A DNA stretch of 64,000 bases from Rhodanobacteraceae bacterium (GTDB taxonomy: Bacteria; Pseudomonadota; Gammaproteobacteria; Xanthomonadales; Rhodanobacteraceae): the NCBI GenBank assembly GCA_027019085.1, contig JALUXG010000039.1, forward strand, positions 62,001 to 126,000, in the 5' to 3' direction. The notes under the pieces are model-generated. The model was given only the letters and a program-made list of their open reading frames with translations, searched no databases and was not told where the DNA came from. Of this stretch, positions 1 through 8,232 are shown one piece after another (positions within the stretch are counted from its first letter, which is position 1; the number at the start of each line of letters is the position of its first letter). The position numbers and the translations under genes were made by a program.

Positions 1-2697
1 AGCAACGCGTTGCTGGTGACGTCCGATGGCTTGTCGGCACGGGTGGGTTCGCTGTCGGCGGACCTGGAGCGCTTCATGCCCTGGCGCACGACGGACGGTC
101 GGCAGATCGAGCCCAAGGGATCGCCGGAACTGGCGACGTTGATCGAGGGCGTGTTCGAAAAGCATCGGTTCCTTCAACTGCTGCGCCGATTCACGGTGTT
201 TGGCGAATCAAGTAGTGGGCTGGTCAAGATTGTGGCTGGTTATCACCAGTACCACGCGGTGCGAAAGGCAGTGGCGTCAACGCTCCGTGCTAGTCAGTCT
301 GATTGGCAGGCGGAGGATCCGGCCGAATACGGTTTGCCCGGCGTCGACAGCCAGCCGGCGGGTGATCGCAAGGCCGGTGTGATCTGGCATACGCAGGGCT
401 CCGGGAAGAGCCTGTTGATGGCCTTCTACGCGGGCATGCTGGTGGCCGAGCCGCGCATGGCCAACCCCACGCTGGTGGTCCTCACCGATCGCAATGATCT
501 GGATGATCAGCTCTTTACCACCTTTGCCATGTGCAAGGACCTGATCCGGCAGACGCCGGTGCAGGCCGAGGACCGGGAGCATCTGCGCAGCTTGCTCAAC
601 CGTGCGTCCGGTGGCGTGATCTTCACCACCCTGCAGAAGTTTTCGCCTCAGCCCGGAGAGACCGAATTTCCGGTGCTGACGGAGCGCTCCAACGTGATCG
701 TCATCGCCGACGAAGCGCATCGCAGCCAGTACGGGTTCAAGGCCAAGGTGGCGGGCAAGACCGGCGAGATCGGCTACGGGTTTGCCAAGTACCTGCGAGA
801 TGCGCTGCCGCACGCGTCGTTCATCGGCTTCACCGGCACGCCGATTGAAGCGAGCGACGTCAACACGCCGGCCGTGTTCGGCCATTACATCGACATCTAC
901 GACATCAGCCGGGCGGTGGAAGACGGCGCCACGGTGCCAATCTATTACGAATCCCGTTTGGCGCGCATCCAGCTGGACGAGGATGAGAAACCGCGCATCG
1001 ATGCCGAGATCGAAGCGTTGCTGGAGGATGACGACGAGGCCAGCGCCGAGCGCACCAAGCAGAAGTGGAGCACCGTCGAGACCCTGGTAGGCAGCCCCAG
1101 GCGTTTGGCCCTGGTGGCCGCCGATCTGGTGCAGCATTTCGAGGACCGCGTGGCGGCGCTCGACGGCAAGGCCATGGTGGTGTGCATGAGCCGGCGCATC
1201 TGCGTGGCCTTGTACGACGAGATCATCAAGCTGCGCCCGGACTGGCACAGCGATGACGACAACGCCGGCAGCCTCAAGGTCGTGATGACGGGCGCGGCTT
1301 CCGATCCGGCGGCGTGGCAGCCGCATATCGGCGGCTCGACCAGTCCTGGGGCGCGCCGCGATCTGCTGGCCAAGCGCGCCCGCGATCCAGGTGATCCGCT
1401 GCGGATGGTGATTGTTCGCGATATGTGGTTGACCGGTTTCGATGCGCCGAGCATGCACACGATGTACATCGACAAGCCCATGCGCGGGCATGGTCTGATG
1501 CAGGCGATCGCGCGCGTGAACCGTGTGTTCCGCGACAAGCCGGCAGGGTTGATCGTCGACTACATCGGCATCGCGCAGAACCTGAAATCCGCACTGGCGC
1601 AGTACTCAAAACCTGATCAGGACAAGACCGGCATCGATGAAGCCGAGGCCGTGGCGGTCATGCTGGAGAAGTACGAGATCGTGCGCGACATGTTCGCCGC
1701 ACAGGGAAGTGCAAGTGTCGCGGGAGGCAGGATGCCGGGAGCGACCCACGGTTTCGACTACCGCAGCGCGTTGGGTGGCACACCGGGCGAACGGTTGGCG
1801 ATGATGGCGGGCGCTATCGAGTGGATTCTCGATAAGCAGCAGCAGTGGGCGGCTGCGGAGAAGACCAAGGAAGCCAAGAAGCAGGCGCAGCGGCGCTTCG
1901 CGGATGGCGTGCTGGCCTTGTCCAAGGCGTTTGCCCTGGCGGCCAGTTCGGATGAAGCGAAGGGTATCCGCGAAGAAGTCGGTTTCTTTCAGGCGATCCG
2001 CGCTGCGCTCGTCAAAACGGCTGCCGGATCAGGCACGGCGCAGAAAGACCGTGAACTGGCGATCCAACAGATCGTCAGTCGCGCGGTGGTCTCCACCGAG
2101 ATTGTCGACATCCTGGCGGCGGCTGGCATCCAGTCACCGGACATCTCCATTCTGTCGGACGAATTCCTGGCCGAAGTCCAGCAGATGGAGAAGAAGAACT
2201 TGGGGCTTGAGGCGCTGCGCAAGCTGCTCAACGACAGCATCCGATCCCGCACCCGGACCAACGTGGTCGAAACGCGTGCCTTCTCCCAGCGGCTGGAGGA
2301 TGCCATTGCGCGCTATCACGCCAACGCCATCACCACGGCCGAAGTCTTGCAGGAACTGATCAACCTCGCCAAAGACATTCGTGCCGCTCGAACACGTGGT
2401 GAGGAGCAAGGCCTTTCCGAGGACGAAGTGGCGTTTTACGACGCGCTGGCCGAGAACGGCTCCGCTGTGGAGGTCATGGGCGATGACAAACTGCGCGTGA
2501 TTGCCCACGAGTTGCTGGTCAGCCTGCGCGAGAACGTCTCGGTGGACTGGGCGCATCGCGAATCGGCCCGGGCCAGACTTCGGGTTCTGGTCAAACGCAT
2601 CCTGCGCAAGTACGGGTATCCACCCGATCTGCAGGACGAAGCGGTGCAAACCGTGTTGCAGCAGGCCGAGGCGTTGTCGTCGAGCTGGGTGGCTTGA
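1..2697 (+). CDS. hsdR: Type I restriction enzyme R subunit, 5' end outside the window
   Basis: This is the ATP-dependent translocase and cleavage subunit of a type I restriction-modification complex. The reading frame is open from base 1 and the start lies upstream, so the N-terminal PD-(D/E)xK nuclease domain is missing here. Counting from the TTG at 10, a Walker A (TQGSGKS, about residues 128-134), motif Ia ([10 protein letters not shown]), a DEAH box (234-237), TGTP (275-278) and the motif V/VI block ([10 protein letters not shown] then QAIARVNR) are present in superfamily 2 order. The C-terminal helical region that contacts the methylase core follows. The hsdM and hsdS genes are not in the window and, if present, lie upstream. 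The frame is intact to a TGA, so the visible part is not decayed. Confidence 0.95.
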   Translation, partial: SNALLVTSDGLSARVGSLSADLERFMPWRTTDGRQIEPKGSPELATLIEGVFEKHRFLQLLRRFTVFGESSSGLVKIVAGYHQYHAVRKAVASTLRASQSDWQAEDPAEYGLPGVDSQPAGDRKAGVIWHTQGSGKSLLMAFYAGMLVAEPRMANPTLVVLTDRNDLDDQLFTTFAMCKDLIRQTPVQAEDREHLRSLLNRASGGVIFTTLQKFSPQPGETEFPVLTERSNVIVIADEAHRSQYGFKAKVAGKTGEIGYGFAKYLRDALPHASFIGFTGTPIEASDVNTPAVFGHYIDIYDISRAVEDGATVPIYYESRLARIQLDEDEKPRIDAEIEALLEDDDEASAERTKQKWSTVETLVGSPRRLALVAADLVQHFEDRVAALDGKAMVVCMSRRICVALYDEIIKLRPDWHSDDDNAGSLKVVMTGAASDPAAWQPHIGGSTSPGARRDLLAKRARDPGDPLRMVIVRDMWLTGFDAPSMHTMYIDKPMRGHGLMQAIARVNRVFRDKPAGLIVDYIGIAQNLKSALAQYSKPDQDKTGIDEAEAVAVMLEKYEIVRDMFAAQGSASVAGGRMPGATHGFDYRSALGGTPGERLAMMAGAIEWILDKQQQWAAAEKTKEAKKQAQRRFADGVLALSKAFALAASSDEAKGIREEVGFFQAIRAALVKTAAGSGTAQKDRELAIQQIVSRAVVSTEIVDILAAAGIQSPDISILSDEFLAEVQQMEKKNLGLEALRKLLNDSIRSRTRTNVVETRAFSQRLEDAIARYHANAITTAEVLQELINLAKDIRAARTRGEEQGLSEDEVAFYDALAENGSAVEVMGDDKLRVIAHELLVSLRENVSVDWAHRESARARLRVLVKRILRKYGYPPDLQDEAVQTVLQQAEALSSSWVA

Positions 2698-2830
2698 CAG
2701 CACTCACTTCGATACTTCGGTCAAGTGCGAAGCCTGAAAAGGGTATTCGTAAGATGAAATCCAGGTTGTGATGCACTTCGAGTGCCCGCCAGATGTTCTT
2801 GAATAATCCTACGTCGAGAGTGACTGACTG

Positions 2831-2842
2831 AGTGAAATTTCA
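2831..2842 (+). promoter_or_regulatory. Palindrome at the start of the DUF3883 gene
   Basis: A perfect 10-base palindrome TGAAATTTCA (2833-2842) preceded by AG overlaps the ATG of the DUF3883 gene. Its half-site AGTGAAATT is the same as that in the inverted repeat upstream of the Fic gene at 4037-4069. It could be an operator or chance in an AT-rich gap. The gap itself (2698-2841) shows no other clear feature. Confidence 0.3.
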
Positions 2843-3684
2843 TGCCAACTAAGCCTTGGACTCGCGAGGAAGTCGAAGCAGCAGTGGCCGACTACCGGCG
2901 CATGCTCATTCAGGAACTGAGCGGCCAGAAGTACAGCAAGACCGAGCATCGACGTGCGCTGCAGAAGCTGCTGAATGATCGTTCGGATGGCTCCATCGAG
3001 CGCAAGCACCAGAACATCAGCGCCATCCTGATTGCGATGAACTGTCCGTACATTGCGGGCTACAAGCCGTTGGGCAACTACCAGGCGCTGCTGCATGAGG
3101 TCGTGGTGGCGCAGATTGCCGATGATCCGTTGTTCGATCAGGCGGCACTGCATGCTGCGACGCAGCCTGCGCTGGCGCCGAGTGGGATCGATTTTGGCTA
3201 TTGGCTGGAGGATCCGCCGAAGCGTTCATGGGTGAGTGATCCGGCGGTAGCCAAATCCCCGTCATTTCTGCCAGTACAGCGCGACTACGTGGCGCAGGAA
3301 GCGCGTAATCGGACCTTGGGAAAAGCCGGCGAGGAACTGGTGCTGGCCTATGAGCGTGATCGTCTGGAACGACTGGGCCATGAGGCGCTGGCCGGCAAGG
3401 TCGAACATGTGTCCGAGACACTTGGCGACGGCACGGGGTACGACATTCTTTCCTTTGAACCGAACGGTCGCGAGCGTTTCATCGAGGTCAAGACCACGGC
3501 GTTCGCCAAAGCCACGCCGTTCTACGTCAGTCGCAACGAGGTCGACTTCTCCGAGCGGATGAAGCGGCAATATCACCTGTATCGCGTGTTCGAGTTCCGC
3601 GCGCAGCCGCGCATGTTCATGCTGCGCGGGAACATGCGCAAAAAGCTGAAGCTGGATGCAGCGAGCTATCGCGCGACAGTGTGA
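2842..3684 (+). CDS. DUF3883 domain protein, nuclease-like, next to hsdR
   Basis: This 280-residue protein has a C-terminal DUF3883 domain (about residues 150-260), a family with a restriction-endonuclease-like fold. The likely active-site residues are visible: a GKAGEE helix near 160-165, Asp201 in GYDILSF, and Glu215 and Lys217 in IEVKTT, which is the D...ExK pattern. The N-terminal half (1-120) looks like a small helical domain of the kind often found in these proteins (KHQNISAIL followed by GYKPLGNYQ). It starts 144 bases after hsdR in the same direction. The family is common in defence loci, so an accessory nuclease role is likely but not shown. No signal peptide or membrane segment is present. 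Confidence 0.8.
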   Translation: MPTKPWTREEVEAAVADYRRMLIQELSGQKYSKTEHRRALQKLLNDRSDGSIERKHQNISAILIAMNCPYIAGYKPLGNYQALLHEVVVAQIADDPLFDQAALHAATQPALAPSGIDFGYWLEDPPKRSWVSDPAVAKSPSFLPVQRDYVAQEARNRTLGKAGEELVLAYERDRLERLGHEALAGKVEHVSETLGDGTGYDILSFEPNGRERFIEVKTTAFAKATPFYVSRNEVDFSERMKRQYHLYRVFEFRAQPRMFMLRGNMRKKLKLDAASYRATV

Positions 3685-3764
3685 ATCTTTCTGGTGGCAA
3701 CATGGTGCCGTGAACAACACTGCTGGTGCATGGAGCCACATCCATACTTCCCACATCGGGGACG

Positions 3765-3932
3765 GAGGAAATTCATCCGCTCTGGATCCGCAAGGGGCTG
3801 TATCGCGAGCGCTACGCCGTGCCTGAGGATCCGTATCACGTGGCGCTGCGTTTCGGTCTGGAACGTATTCATGTCTATCTGCGCAGCCGCCGGCAGGAGG
3901 GTTCGCTTACGCGCGTGGTCGTCGGGGGACGA
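3765..3932 (+). pseudogene. DUF3800 protein remnant
   Basis: In one frame the region encodes a stretch like the C-terminal half of DUF3800 proteins, which often occur as mobile or defence cargo: WIRKGLYRERY, then DPYHVALRFGLERIHVYL, then TRVVVGGR. The family normally has conserved acidic residues upstream and a C-terminal region (ADKK...SGLQLADL type), and neither is found here. No start codon with a ribosome binding site precedes it. I read it as a truncated relic. The remainder of the gap 3685-4088 holds only this relic and the operator described next. Confidence 0.6.
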
Positions 3933-4017
3933 CATACCTTTCGCCGGACAGCCTGTGAGGCAACGTCTGGAATAGGGGTGGGCGCACGCTCGACTGCCTT
4001 GGGCATTGCGGTTTTAT

Positions 4018-4069
4018 TAATTTCAGATAAAAGCCTAAGTGAAATTAACGACTGCCACTAATTTCACTT
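4018..4069. promoter_or_regulatory. Inverted-repeat operator upstream of fic
   Basis: Two perfect 11-base arms, AAGTGAAATTA (4037-4047) and TAATTTCACTT (4059-4069), are separated by 11 bases. A third half-site, TAATTTCA, lies at 4018-4025. The repeat ends 19 bases before the Fic start at 4089. The Fic protein carries a C-terminal winged-helix-like region, so autoregulation is plausible. Confidence 0.65.
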
Positions 4070-4088
4070 GCTCGCCGAGGGAAACGCC

Positions 4089-5243
4089 ATGCACCGCCAG
4101 TCGCCGGGAACGTACCGCACCGTGCCAACGGCGGATGAGCCGTTTCGCGCCTTTGTACCGGCGCCGTTGCCGCCGGATCCGCCGCTGGCATGGTCGCCTG
4201 CGATGCGGCGTCGTTTCGACGACGCGCTGGTGGCCCTGGGGCGGCTGGATGCGGTGTCGGCGTTGTTGCTCAATGCGGCGTTGGTGCTGAACAGCTTCGT
4301 GCGCAAGGAGGCGGTGCTGTCCTCGCAGATCGAGGGCATGCAGTCCTCGCTGGCGGATTTGCTGCTGTACGAGATCGACGAGCAGCCCAGCGTGCCGATG
4401 GAGGACGCGCATGAGGTCAGCCGGTATGTCGCTGCGCTGGAACATGGTCTGGCGCGCTTGCGTGGCGGTTTTCCGCTCAGCGTGCGTCTGATCAGCGAGA
4501 TGCATGCGGTGTTGATGGATCACCCGCAGGGGCGGTGCAAGACGCCAGGCGAGTTCCGCCGCAGCCAGGTGTGGATCGGCGGGACGCGGCCGGGCAACGC
4601 GGTGTTCGTGCCGCCGCCGCCGGATGCCGTGTCCGATTGCCTGGGCGACCTGGAGCGCTTTCTCAATGATCTGCCGGAGGCGACACCGCCGTTGCTGAAA
4701 GCGGCCTTGGCGCATGTGCAGTTCGAGACCATCCATCCGTTCCTGGACGGCAACGGGCGCATCGGGCGGCTGATGATTGTGCTGCAACTGGTGCACGATG
4801 GCTTGCTGAGCGAACCGCTGTTGTACCCCAGCCTGTTCTTCAAGAAGCACCGCGCGCTCTACTACGAGCTGCTGAATGCCGTGCGTGTGCACGGCGACTG
4901 GGAACGCTGGCTGGAGTACTTCGCCGAAGGTGTCGAGAAGAGTGCCACGCAGGCCGTGGCCACGGCGCAGCATCTGCTGGCGCTGGTCAACAAAGACCGG
5001 AACCGCATCGCCACGTTGGGCCGTGGAGCGGCATCGGCGCTGGCCGTGTTGCAGGCGCTGCAGCGCCAGCCTGTGACCACGGCGCCTGCGCTGGTCAGGG
5101 ACACCGGGCTGGCCATGGCCACGGTGAACCGGATGCTGGTGCAATTGATCGACCCGGGGATCGTGGCGGAGCTGACCCAGCGGCAGCGCAACCGGATCTT
5201 CAGTTACCGCGCGTACGTGGATGTGCTCAATGCCGAGCTTTGA
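4089..5243 (+). CDS. Fic family protein, class II (N-terminal inhibitory motif)
   Basis: This 384-residue protein is a probable Fic AMP-transferase that modifies target proteins using ATP. The catalytic motif HPFLDGNGRIGR is at residues 216-227, with all key residues (His216, Asp220, Asn222, Arg224, Arg227). An inhibitory helix motif S-x-x-x-E-G (SSQIEG, residues 78-83) lies N-terminal to the Fic core, which defines class II self-inhibited enzymes. The last about 70 residues (RGAASALAVLQALQ onward) look like a winged helix-turn-helix. I chose the ATG at 4089 because GAGGGA sits 6 bases upstream; a TTG at 4068 is in frame but lies in the operator. The next two genes run in the same direction and may form an operon with it. 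Confidence 0.9.
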   Translation: MHRQSPGTYRTVPTADEPFRAFVPAPLPPDPPLAWSPAMRRRFDDALVALGRLDAVSALLLNAALVLNSFVRKEAVLSSQIEGMQSSLADLLLYEIDEQPSVPMEDAHEVSRYVAALEHGLARLRGGFPLSVRLISEMHAVLMDHPQGRCKTPGEFRRSQVWIGGTRPGNAVFVPPPPDAVSDCLGDLERFLNDLPEATPPLLKAALAHVQFETIHPFLDGNGRIGRLMIVLQLVHDGLLSEPLLYPSLFFKKHRALYYELLNAVRVHGDWERWLEYFAEGVEKSATQAVATAQHLLALVNKDRNRIATLGRGAASALAVLQALQRQPVTTAPALVRDTGLAMATVNRMLVQLIDPGIVAELTQRQRNRIFSYRAYVDVLNAEL

Positions 5244-5310
5244 TCGCTACCGTGACGTTCACCGAAAGGAAGAATCGCGAAAAGGGATTGGAGGCAATTA
5301 ATCGTTCGCC

Positions 5311-5727
5311 ATGGAAAAGCATCTGGAGTATTTTCTGATATGCAACTGGAACCAGACCGCACTGAGCCAGGATTTTCTGATCCACGAAAAAGACGAGCCG
5401 GTGGGTCAGCAATACGCGACTGTCGCGGGTCCCATCGAGATCCGCGCTGTCAGCCGTGGCCGCAAGCGTCTACTGGTGGTGGAGCTCAAGCGAGATCGTG
5501 CCACGAACGTGGTCGTGGGGCAGACCTTGCGCAACATGGGATACGTCAAAGAGCAGATTACCGAGCTCGATCAGATGGTGGAGGATGCGATTATCGCGTC
5601 GGTGGATGATCTAAAATTGCGCTGGGCGCTGTCGGCGGTCCAGCGCGTCGGGTTTTACCGCTATCAGGTCGACTTCAAGTTGGTGAAGGCGGGAACAGCT
5701 GCAGGCCCAGGCCCATCGGTACTCTGA
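5311..5727 (+). CDS. Small NucS-like (DUF91) nuclease-fold protein
   Basis: This 138-residue protein matches the C-terminal nuclease domain of the NucS/DUF91 family. It has the VVELKR core (Glu58, Lys60) followed by a VVVGQTLRNMGYVK segment with Gln71, and a FYRYQVDFKLV strand near the end. The Asp normally seen in the IDL strand is replaced by Glu43 (PIEIRAV), so catalytic competence is uncertain. It lacks the N-terminal DNA-binding domain of full NucS mismatch nucleases. An in-frame TAA lies just upstream of the ATG, which fixes the start. The best GGAGG is 15 bases away, so translation may depend on upstream translation. It follows the Fic gene by 67 bases and is one base from the next Fic gene. 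Confidence 0.75.
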   Translation: MEKHLEYFLICNWNQTALSQDFLIHEKDEPVGQQYATVAGPIEIRAVSRGRKRLLVVELKRDRATNVVVGQTLRNMGYVKEQITELDQMVEDAIIASVDDLKLRWALSAVQRVGFYRYQVDFKLVKAGTAAGPGPSVL

Positions 5728-5728
5728 C

Positions 5729-6346
5729 ATGAACAGCCGGTACGACGCTGGAAGGGATCAAGGGGGATTCGAACCGGGTTCGAACGACCAGGTCTTGCGC
5801 AACAAGTTGGGCGTCACCGACCCTGACGAGATGGACGAGGTCGAGCTGGGTTTGCTGGAACAGCTCTACCAGGCCGTGCTGGTGGCGGATTTTCCCGATC
5901 GAACATTGCGCGTTGTCGATATCAAAACCTGGCACCGACGCTGGCTGGGTAATGTGTACGACTGGGCCGGCGCAGGGCGCTCGGTCAACATGGGTAAGGG
6001 AGACTTCCAGTTTGCCGCTGCCGCGCAGATTCCACGTTTGCTGACGGTGTTCGAGCGCGACTGCCTGGTGCGCTACACGCCTTGCCATGATCTCGGCGAG
6101 CCGGCGTTGACCGAGGCGGTGGCCGTGACCCATGTGGAATTCATCCTGATCCACCCCTTTCGCGAGGGTAACGGTCGCCTGTCGCGCCTCCTGGCCGATG
6201 TCATGATGGTGCAGGCGGGACATGAGCCGCTGGACTACAGCGCGTGGGACGCGGACAAGCCAGCGTATTTTGGGGCGATCCATGCCGGCATGGCCGGAGA
6301 CTATGCGCCGATGCGGCGACTGGTTGAAACTGCGCTGGCGGACTGA
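5729..6346 (+). CDS. Fic/DOC family protein, standalone
   Basis: This 205-residue Fic-domain protein carries the motif HPFREGNGRLSR at residues 142-153 with the catalytic His142 and the Glu in place of Asp, within the family norm. The flap region (VYDWAGAGRSVNMGKG, about 77-91) precedes it. No S/T-x-x-x-E-G/N inhibitory motif is visible in its own sequence, so, unlike the Fic protein at 4089-5243, it would need a separate inhibitor. The ATG lies one base after the stop of the NucS-like gene with no good ribosome binding site, which suggests translational coupling. It converges with a 61-codon gene whose stop is only 14 bases away and which may encode the inhibitor. The target protein is unknown. 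Confidence 0.88.
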   Translation: MNSRYDAGRDQGGFEPGSNDQVLRNKLGVTDPDEMDEVELGLLEQLYQAVLVADFPDRTLRVVDIKTWHRRWLGNVYDWAGAGRSVNMGKGDFQFAAAAQIPRLLTVFERDCLVRYTPCHDLGEPALTEAVAVTHVEFILIHPFREGNGRLSRLLADVMMVQAGHEPLDYSAWDADKPAYFGAIHAGMAGDYAPMRRLVETALAD

Positions 6347-6360
6347 GCGCGGCTCGCGCG

Positions 6361-6546
6361 TCAGCTCGCGAGTGCGACTTTGCGTCGCTTGGGATTCTTG
6401 CTGCGCAGGGTGTTCTCGATCTGGCGGATGCTCTTGCCCGTCTCGATGGCGGTGGAACTGGCCACCGCACGGATAATGGCCTGCTGACTCGGCGCTTTGG
6501 CAGTGCGGCGCGGCTTGATTGCAGCGGTTGGCTTGGCTGGCTTCAT
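6361..6546 (-). CDS. 61-residue basic protein, candidate Fic inhibitor
   Basis: This is a short basic protein of 61 residues with a Lys/Pro/Ala-rich N-terminus (MKPAKPTAAIKPRR) and a helical second half (QQAIIRAVASSTAIETGKSI). I do not recognise the family. Within the helix, S31-T-A-I-E35-T-G resembles the S/T-x-x-x-E-G/N inhibitory motif of Fic antitoxins such as VbhA, but the residue after Glu is Thr rather than Gly or Asn. It lies tail-to-tail with the fic gene ending at 6346. A perfect TATAAT ends 7 bases before the ATG, so the transcript probably starts at or next to the ATG (leaderless). A second ATG three codons upstream overlaps that element. The antitoxin role is inference. Confidence 0.6.
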   Translation of the reverse strand: MKPAKPTAAIKPRRTAKAPSQQAIIRAVASSTAIETGKSIRQIENTLRSKNPKRRKVALAS

Positions 6547-6553
6547 GCTATTC

Positions 6554-6559
6554 ATTATA
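6554..6559 (-). promoter_or_regulatory. -10 element giving a probable leaderless transcript
   Basis: On the minus strand the hexamer TATAAT sits 7 bases before the ATG at 6546. No convincing -35 element is seen at 16-18 bases. There is no room for a Shine-Dalgarno sequence downstream of the expected start point. Confidence 0.55.
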
Positions 6560-6785
6560 CCGGATTGCATCGGCTGATTTGTCTGGAAATCGACTGTTTG
6601 ATGGTCTGGGTACGGAGGAAGAATGGTGCCAGGGACATGTTGCCCACATGCAATCAACCCGAACGCCCCACAACCGGCCACACCTGCGCGATGCCGGGAC
6701 GCTAGACTGTGGCGGTGAATCTGCTGGACATCTTCGGCAACGACACCGTGAGCCTGGTGCCGGCTTGGTCGGTTGAGGCGTGGAC

Positions 6786-7260
6786 ATGATGGAATTCCCC
6801 GTTGCACCGGACGAGGCCCGCCCTTGCGGCAGCGGTCGTCAATATGGGCGCTGCTGCATGCAGCGTGACCTGCAGGCCATCGTGCAGCAGCGAAATGAGG
6901 CGGCGCACGATGACTTCCACGGCCTGTCGCCCGTGCAGATGCATGCCTTGTTGTATGCACCGTTCGACTCGCCGCGCTGGCTGGAATTTCCCGCGGTGCT
7001 GCCGGAGGCGCCAGAGGCGCCGATCGCGCAGCTGTTCGACATGCTGTGCCAGGCGCTGGAGGCTGGGGAGCTGAAGGCTACGCCCAAGGGCAACTTGCCG
7101 CGTGCCTTCAGCCAGCAGGCGCATCATGCCTTCGCCGAAGCCTCGCCTTACAGCATGGACCGGCCTATCGGCAAGGTGAGCAGTGAAGAGGATTTCGAGG
7201 CGCTGCATGTCACCCGTCTGGTCGCGCAGCAGGCGACGAAGGCGTGGTTTCGAAAACGCC
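6786..7260 (+). pseudogene. SEC-C motif protein, truncated
   Basis: The N-terminus carries the zinc-binding SEC-C signature (PCGSGRQYGRCC, residues about 12-23), followed by helices typical of the short SEC-C proteins that accompany mobile regions (LSPVQMHALLYAPFDSP, then EDFEALHVTRLVAQQ). Around 7240-7260 the family-like sequence ends. The frame then continues only as the antisense of the XRE gene and neighbouring DNA, giving an Arg/Cys-rich nonsense tail to 7652. I read it as a gene that has lost its 3' part. The ATG at 6786 has a weak GAGG upstream. Confidence 0.6.
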
Positions 7261-7386
7261 GGTGCTGGATCAGGCGGTGCGGTTTCACGTGCCGTCGATG
7301 CCTCGGTAGGGCCCGGCTGCACGGGACGTGTTGCGAGCCATGTAGGGATGCGCACCACGCATGGCAGCAAGGGTCTGTGGTGCGCG

Positions 7387-7728
7387 TCAGCCTGCTTTGC
7401 GATGTGTTTTTTTCGCCGGTGTCAGGGCGATGTGCAGCTTGCAGCCCACCGCGTCGGCATAGCGTCGCAGTGTGGCCAGTGAGGGGGCGTGCCTGCGGTT
7501 CCCCGCGCTGGATTCCAGGCGGCCCACGGATGCCTGGGCAATGCCCATGCGTTGGGCGACATCGGCTTGCGTCAGGCCGGCCGTGTGGCGCGCACGCACC
7601 AGTTCGGCCATGGCTTCGAATTCGTCGGCCAGGGCGTCGTAGGCATCCTTGAATGCGGGATCCCGGGCCCAGCGCTTGCGCGTGGTCTCGATGTCTACAG
7701 GTACTGGCTTGTAGGCTTCGCGGGTCAT
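7387..7728 (-). CDS. XRE family antitoxin-like regulator (orphan)
   Basis: This 113-residue protein has an N-terminal helical extension (DPAFKDAYDALADEFE) and an XRE helix-turn-helix around residues 45-100 (GLTQADVAQRMGIAQASVGRLE). This layout is typical of HigA-like antitoxins. GAGAGGTG precedes the ATG. No RelE/HigB-type toxin is adjacent: upstream on the same strand lies doc, and downstream is the SEC-C relic. It is therefore either an orphan antitoxin, a regulator acting elsewhere, or the survivor of a lost pair. Confidence 0.82.
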   Translation of the reverse strand: MTREAYKPVPVDIETTRKRWARDPAFKDAYDALADEFEAMAELVRARHTAGLTQADVAQRMGIAQASVGRLESSAGNRRHAPSLATLRRYADAVGCKLHIALTPAKKTHRKAG

Positions 7729-7792
7729 GTCATCACCTCTCGTTGCCGTGCGCGCGCCTTGGACTGTGGTGACGGTCGCGCAGCGCAGGGCT

Positions 7793-8224
7793 TCATCGAT
7801 CGCCGTAGCCGGCCTCGGGTTCGTGGATACGCTGGTCCGTTTTCAGGCGCAGGTGGTCACGAATCCACTCGGCAAAGGCATCCTCGCTCAATGAGCCTTC
7901 GGCCAGGGCGATGTATTGTGGATACAGTTCCAGATCGTCCGCTTCAAGCGTGGCGCCATTGAGCAGCAGGAAGGTTTCGCAGGCGACGGCGGCGGTGCGC
8001 TTGTTGCCGTCGATGAACGGGTGGTTGCGCGACAGGCCGAAGGCCAGGCTGGCGGCGAGATCGGCCAGATCGGGTGGCGGGTTGCCGTAGGCGTGGCGCT
8101 GCTGCGGGCGGGCCAGAGCGGAGTCGAGCAGGTTGTCGTCGCGTACGCCGGGGTTGCCGCCATGCTCGGCAAGCTGGCGCTCGTGGATAGCCAGGGCCAG
8201 GAGTTTTTCAATCCAGATGATCAT
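7793..8224 (-). CDS. doc: Doc-type toxin (death-on-curing, Fic fold)
   Basis: This 143-residue protein has the Doc version of the Fic motif, HPFIDGNKRTA, at about residues 68-78. Its GNKRT sequence replaces GNGR, the hallmark of Doc kinases that phosphorylate EF-Tu in the characterised P1 system. I chose the ATG at 8224 (MIIWIEKLL) because it begins 8 bases after the stop of the AbrB-type gene and matches the usual Doc N-terminus; the longer frame upstream is only read-through of that gene in another phase. It forms a two-gene toxin-antitoxin operon with the upstream AbrB/MazE-type gene. Confidence 0.9.
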   Translation of the reverse strand: MIIWIEKLLALAIHERQLAEHGGNPGVRDDNLLDSALARPQQRHAYGNPPPDLADLAASLAFGLSRNHPFIDGNKRTAAVACETFLLLNGATLEADDLELYPQYIALAEGSLSEDAFAEWIRDHLRLKTDQRIHEPEAGYGDR

Positions 8225-8232
8225 GGCTGTCC

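Noticed and set aside
4035-5144. Long open frame on the minus strand over the first Fic gene.
   Set aside because: It is His/Arg/Gln-rich with no motif and antisense to a clear Fic protein.
7261-7652. Continuation of the SEC-C reading frame.
   Set aside because: The sequence becomes Arg/Cys-rich and mirrors the antisense of the XRE gene, so it is not part of a functional protein.
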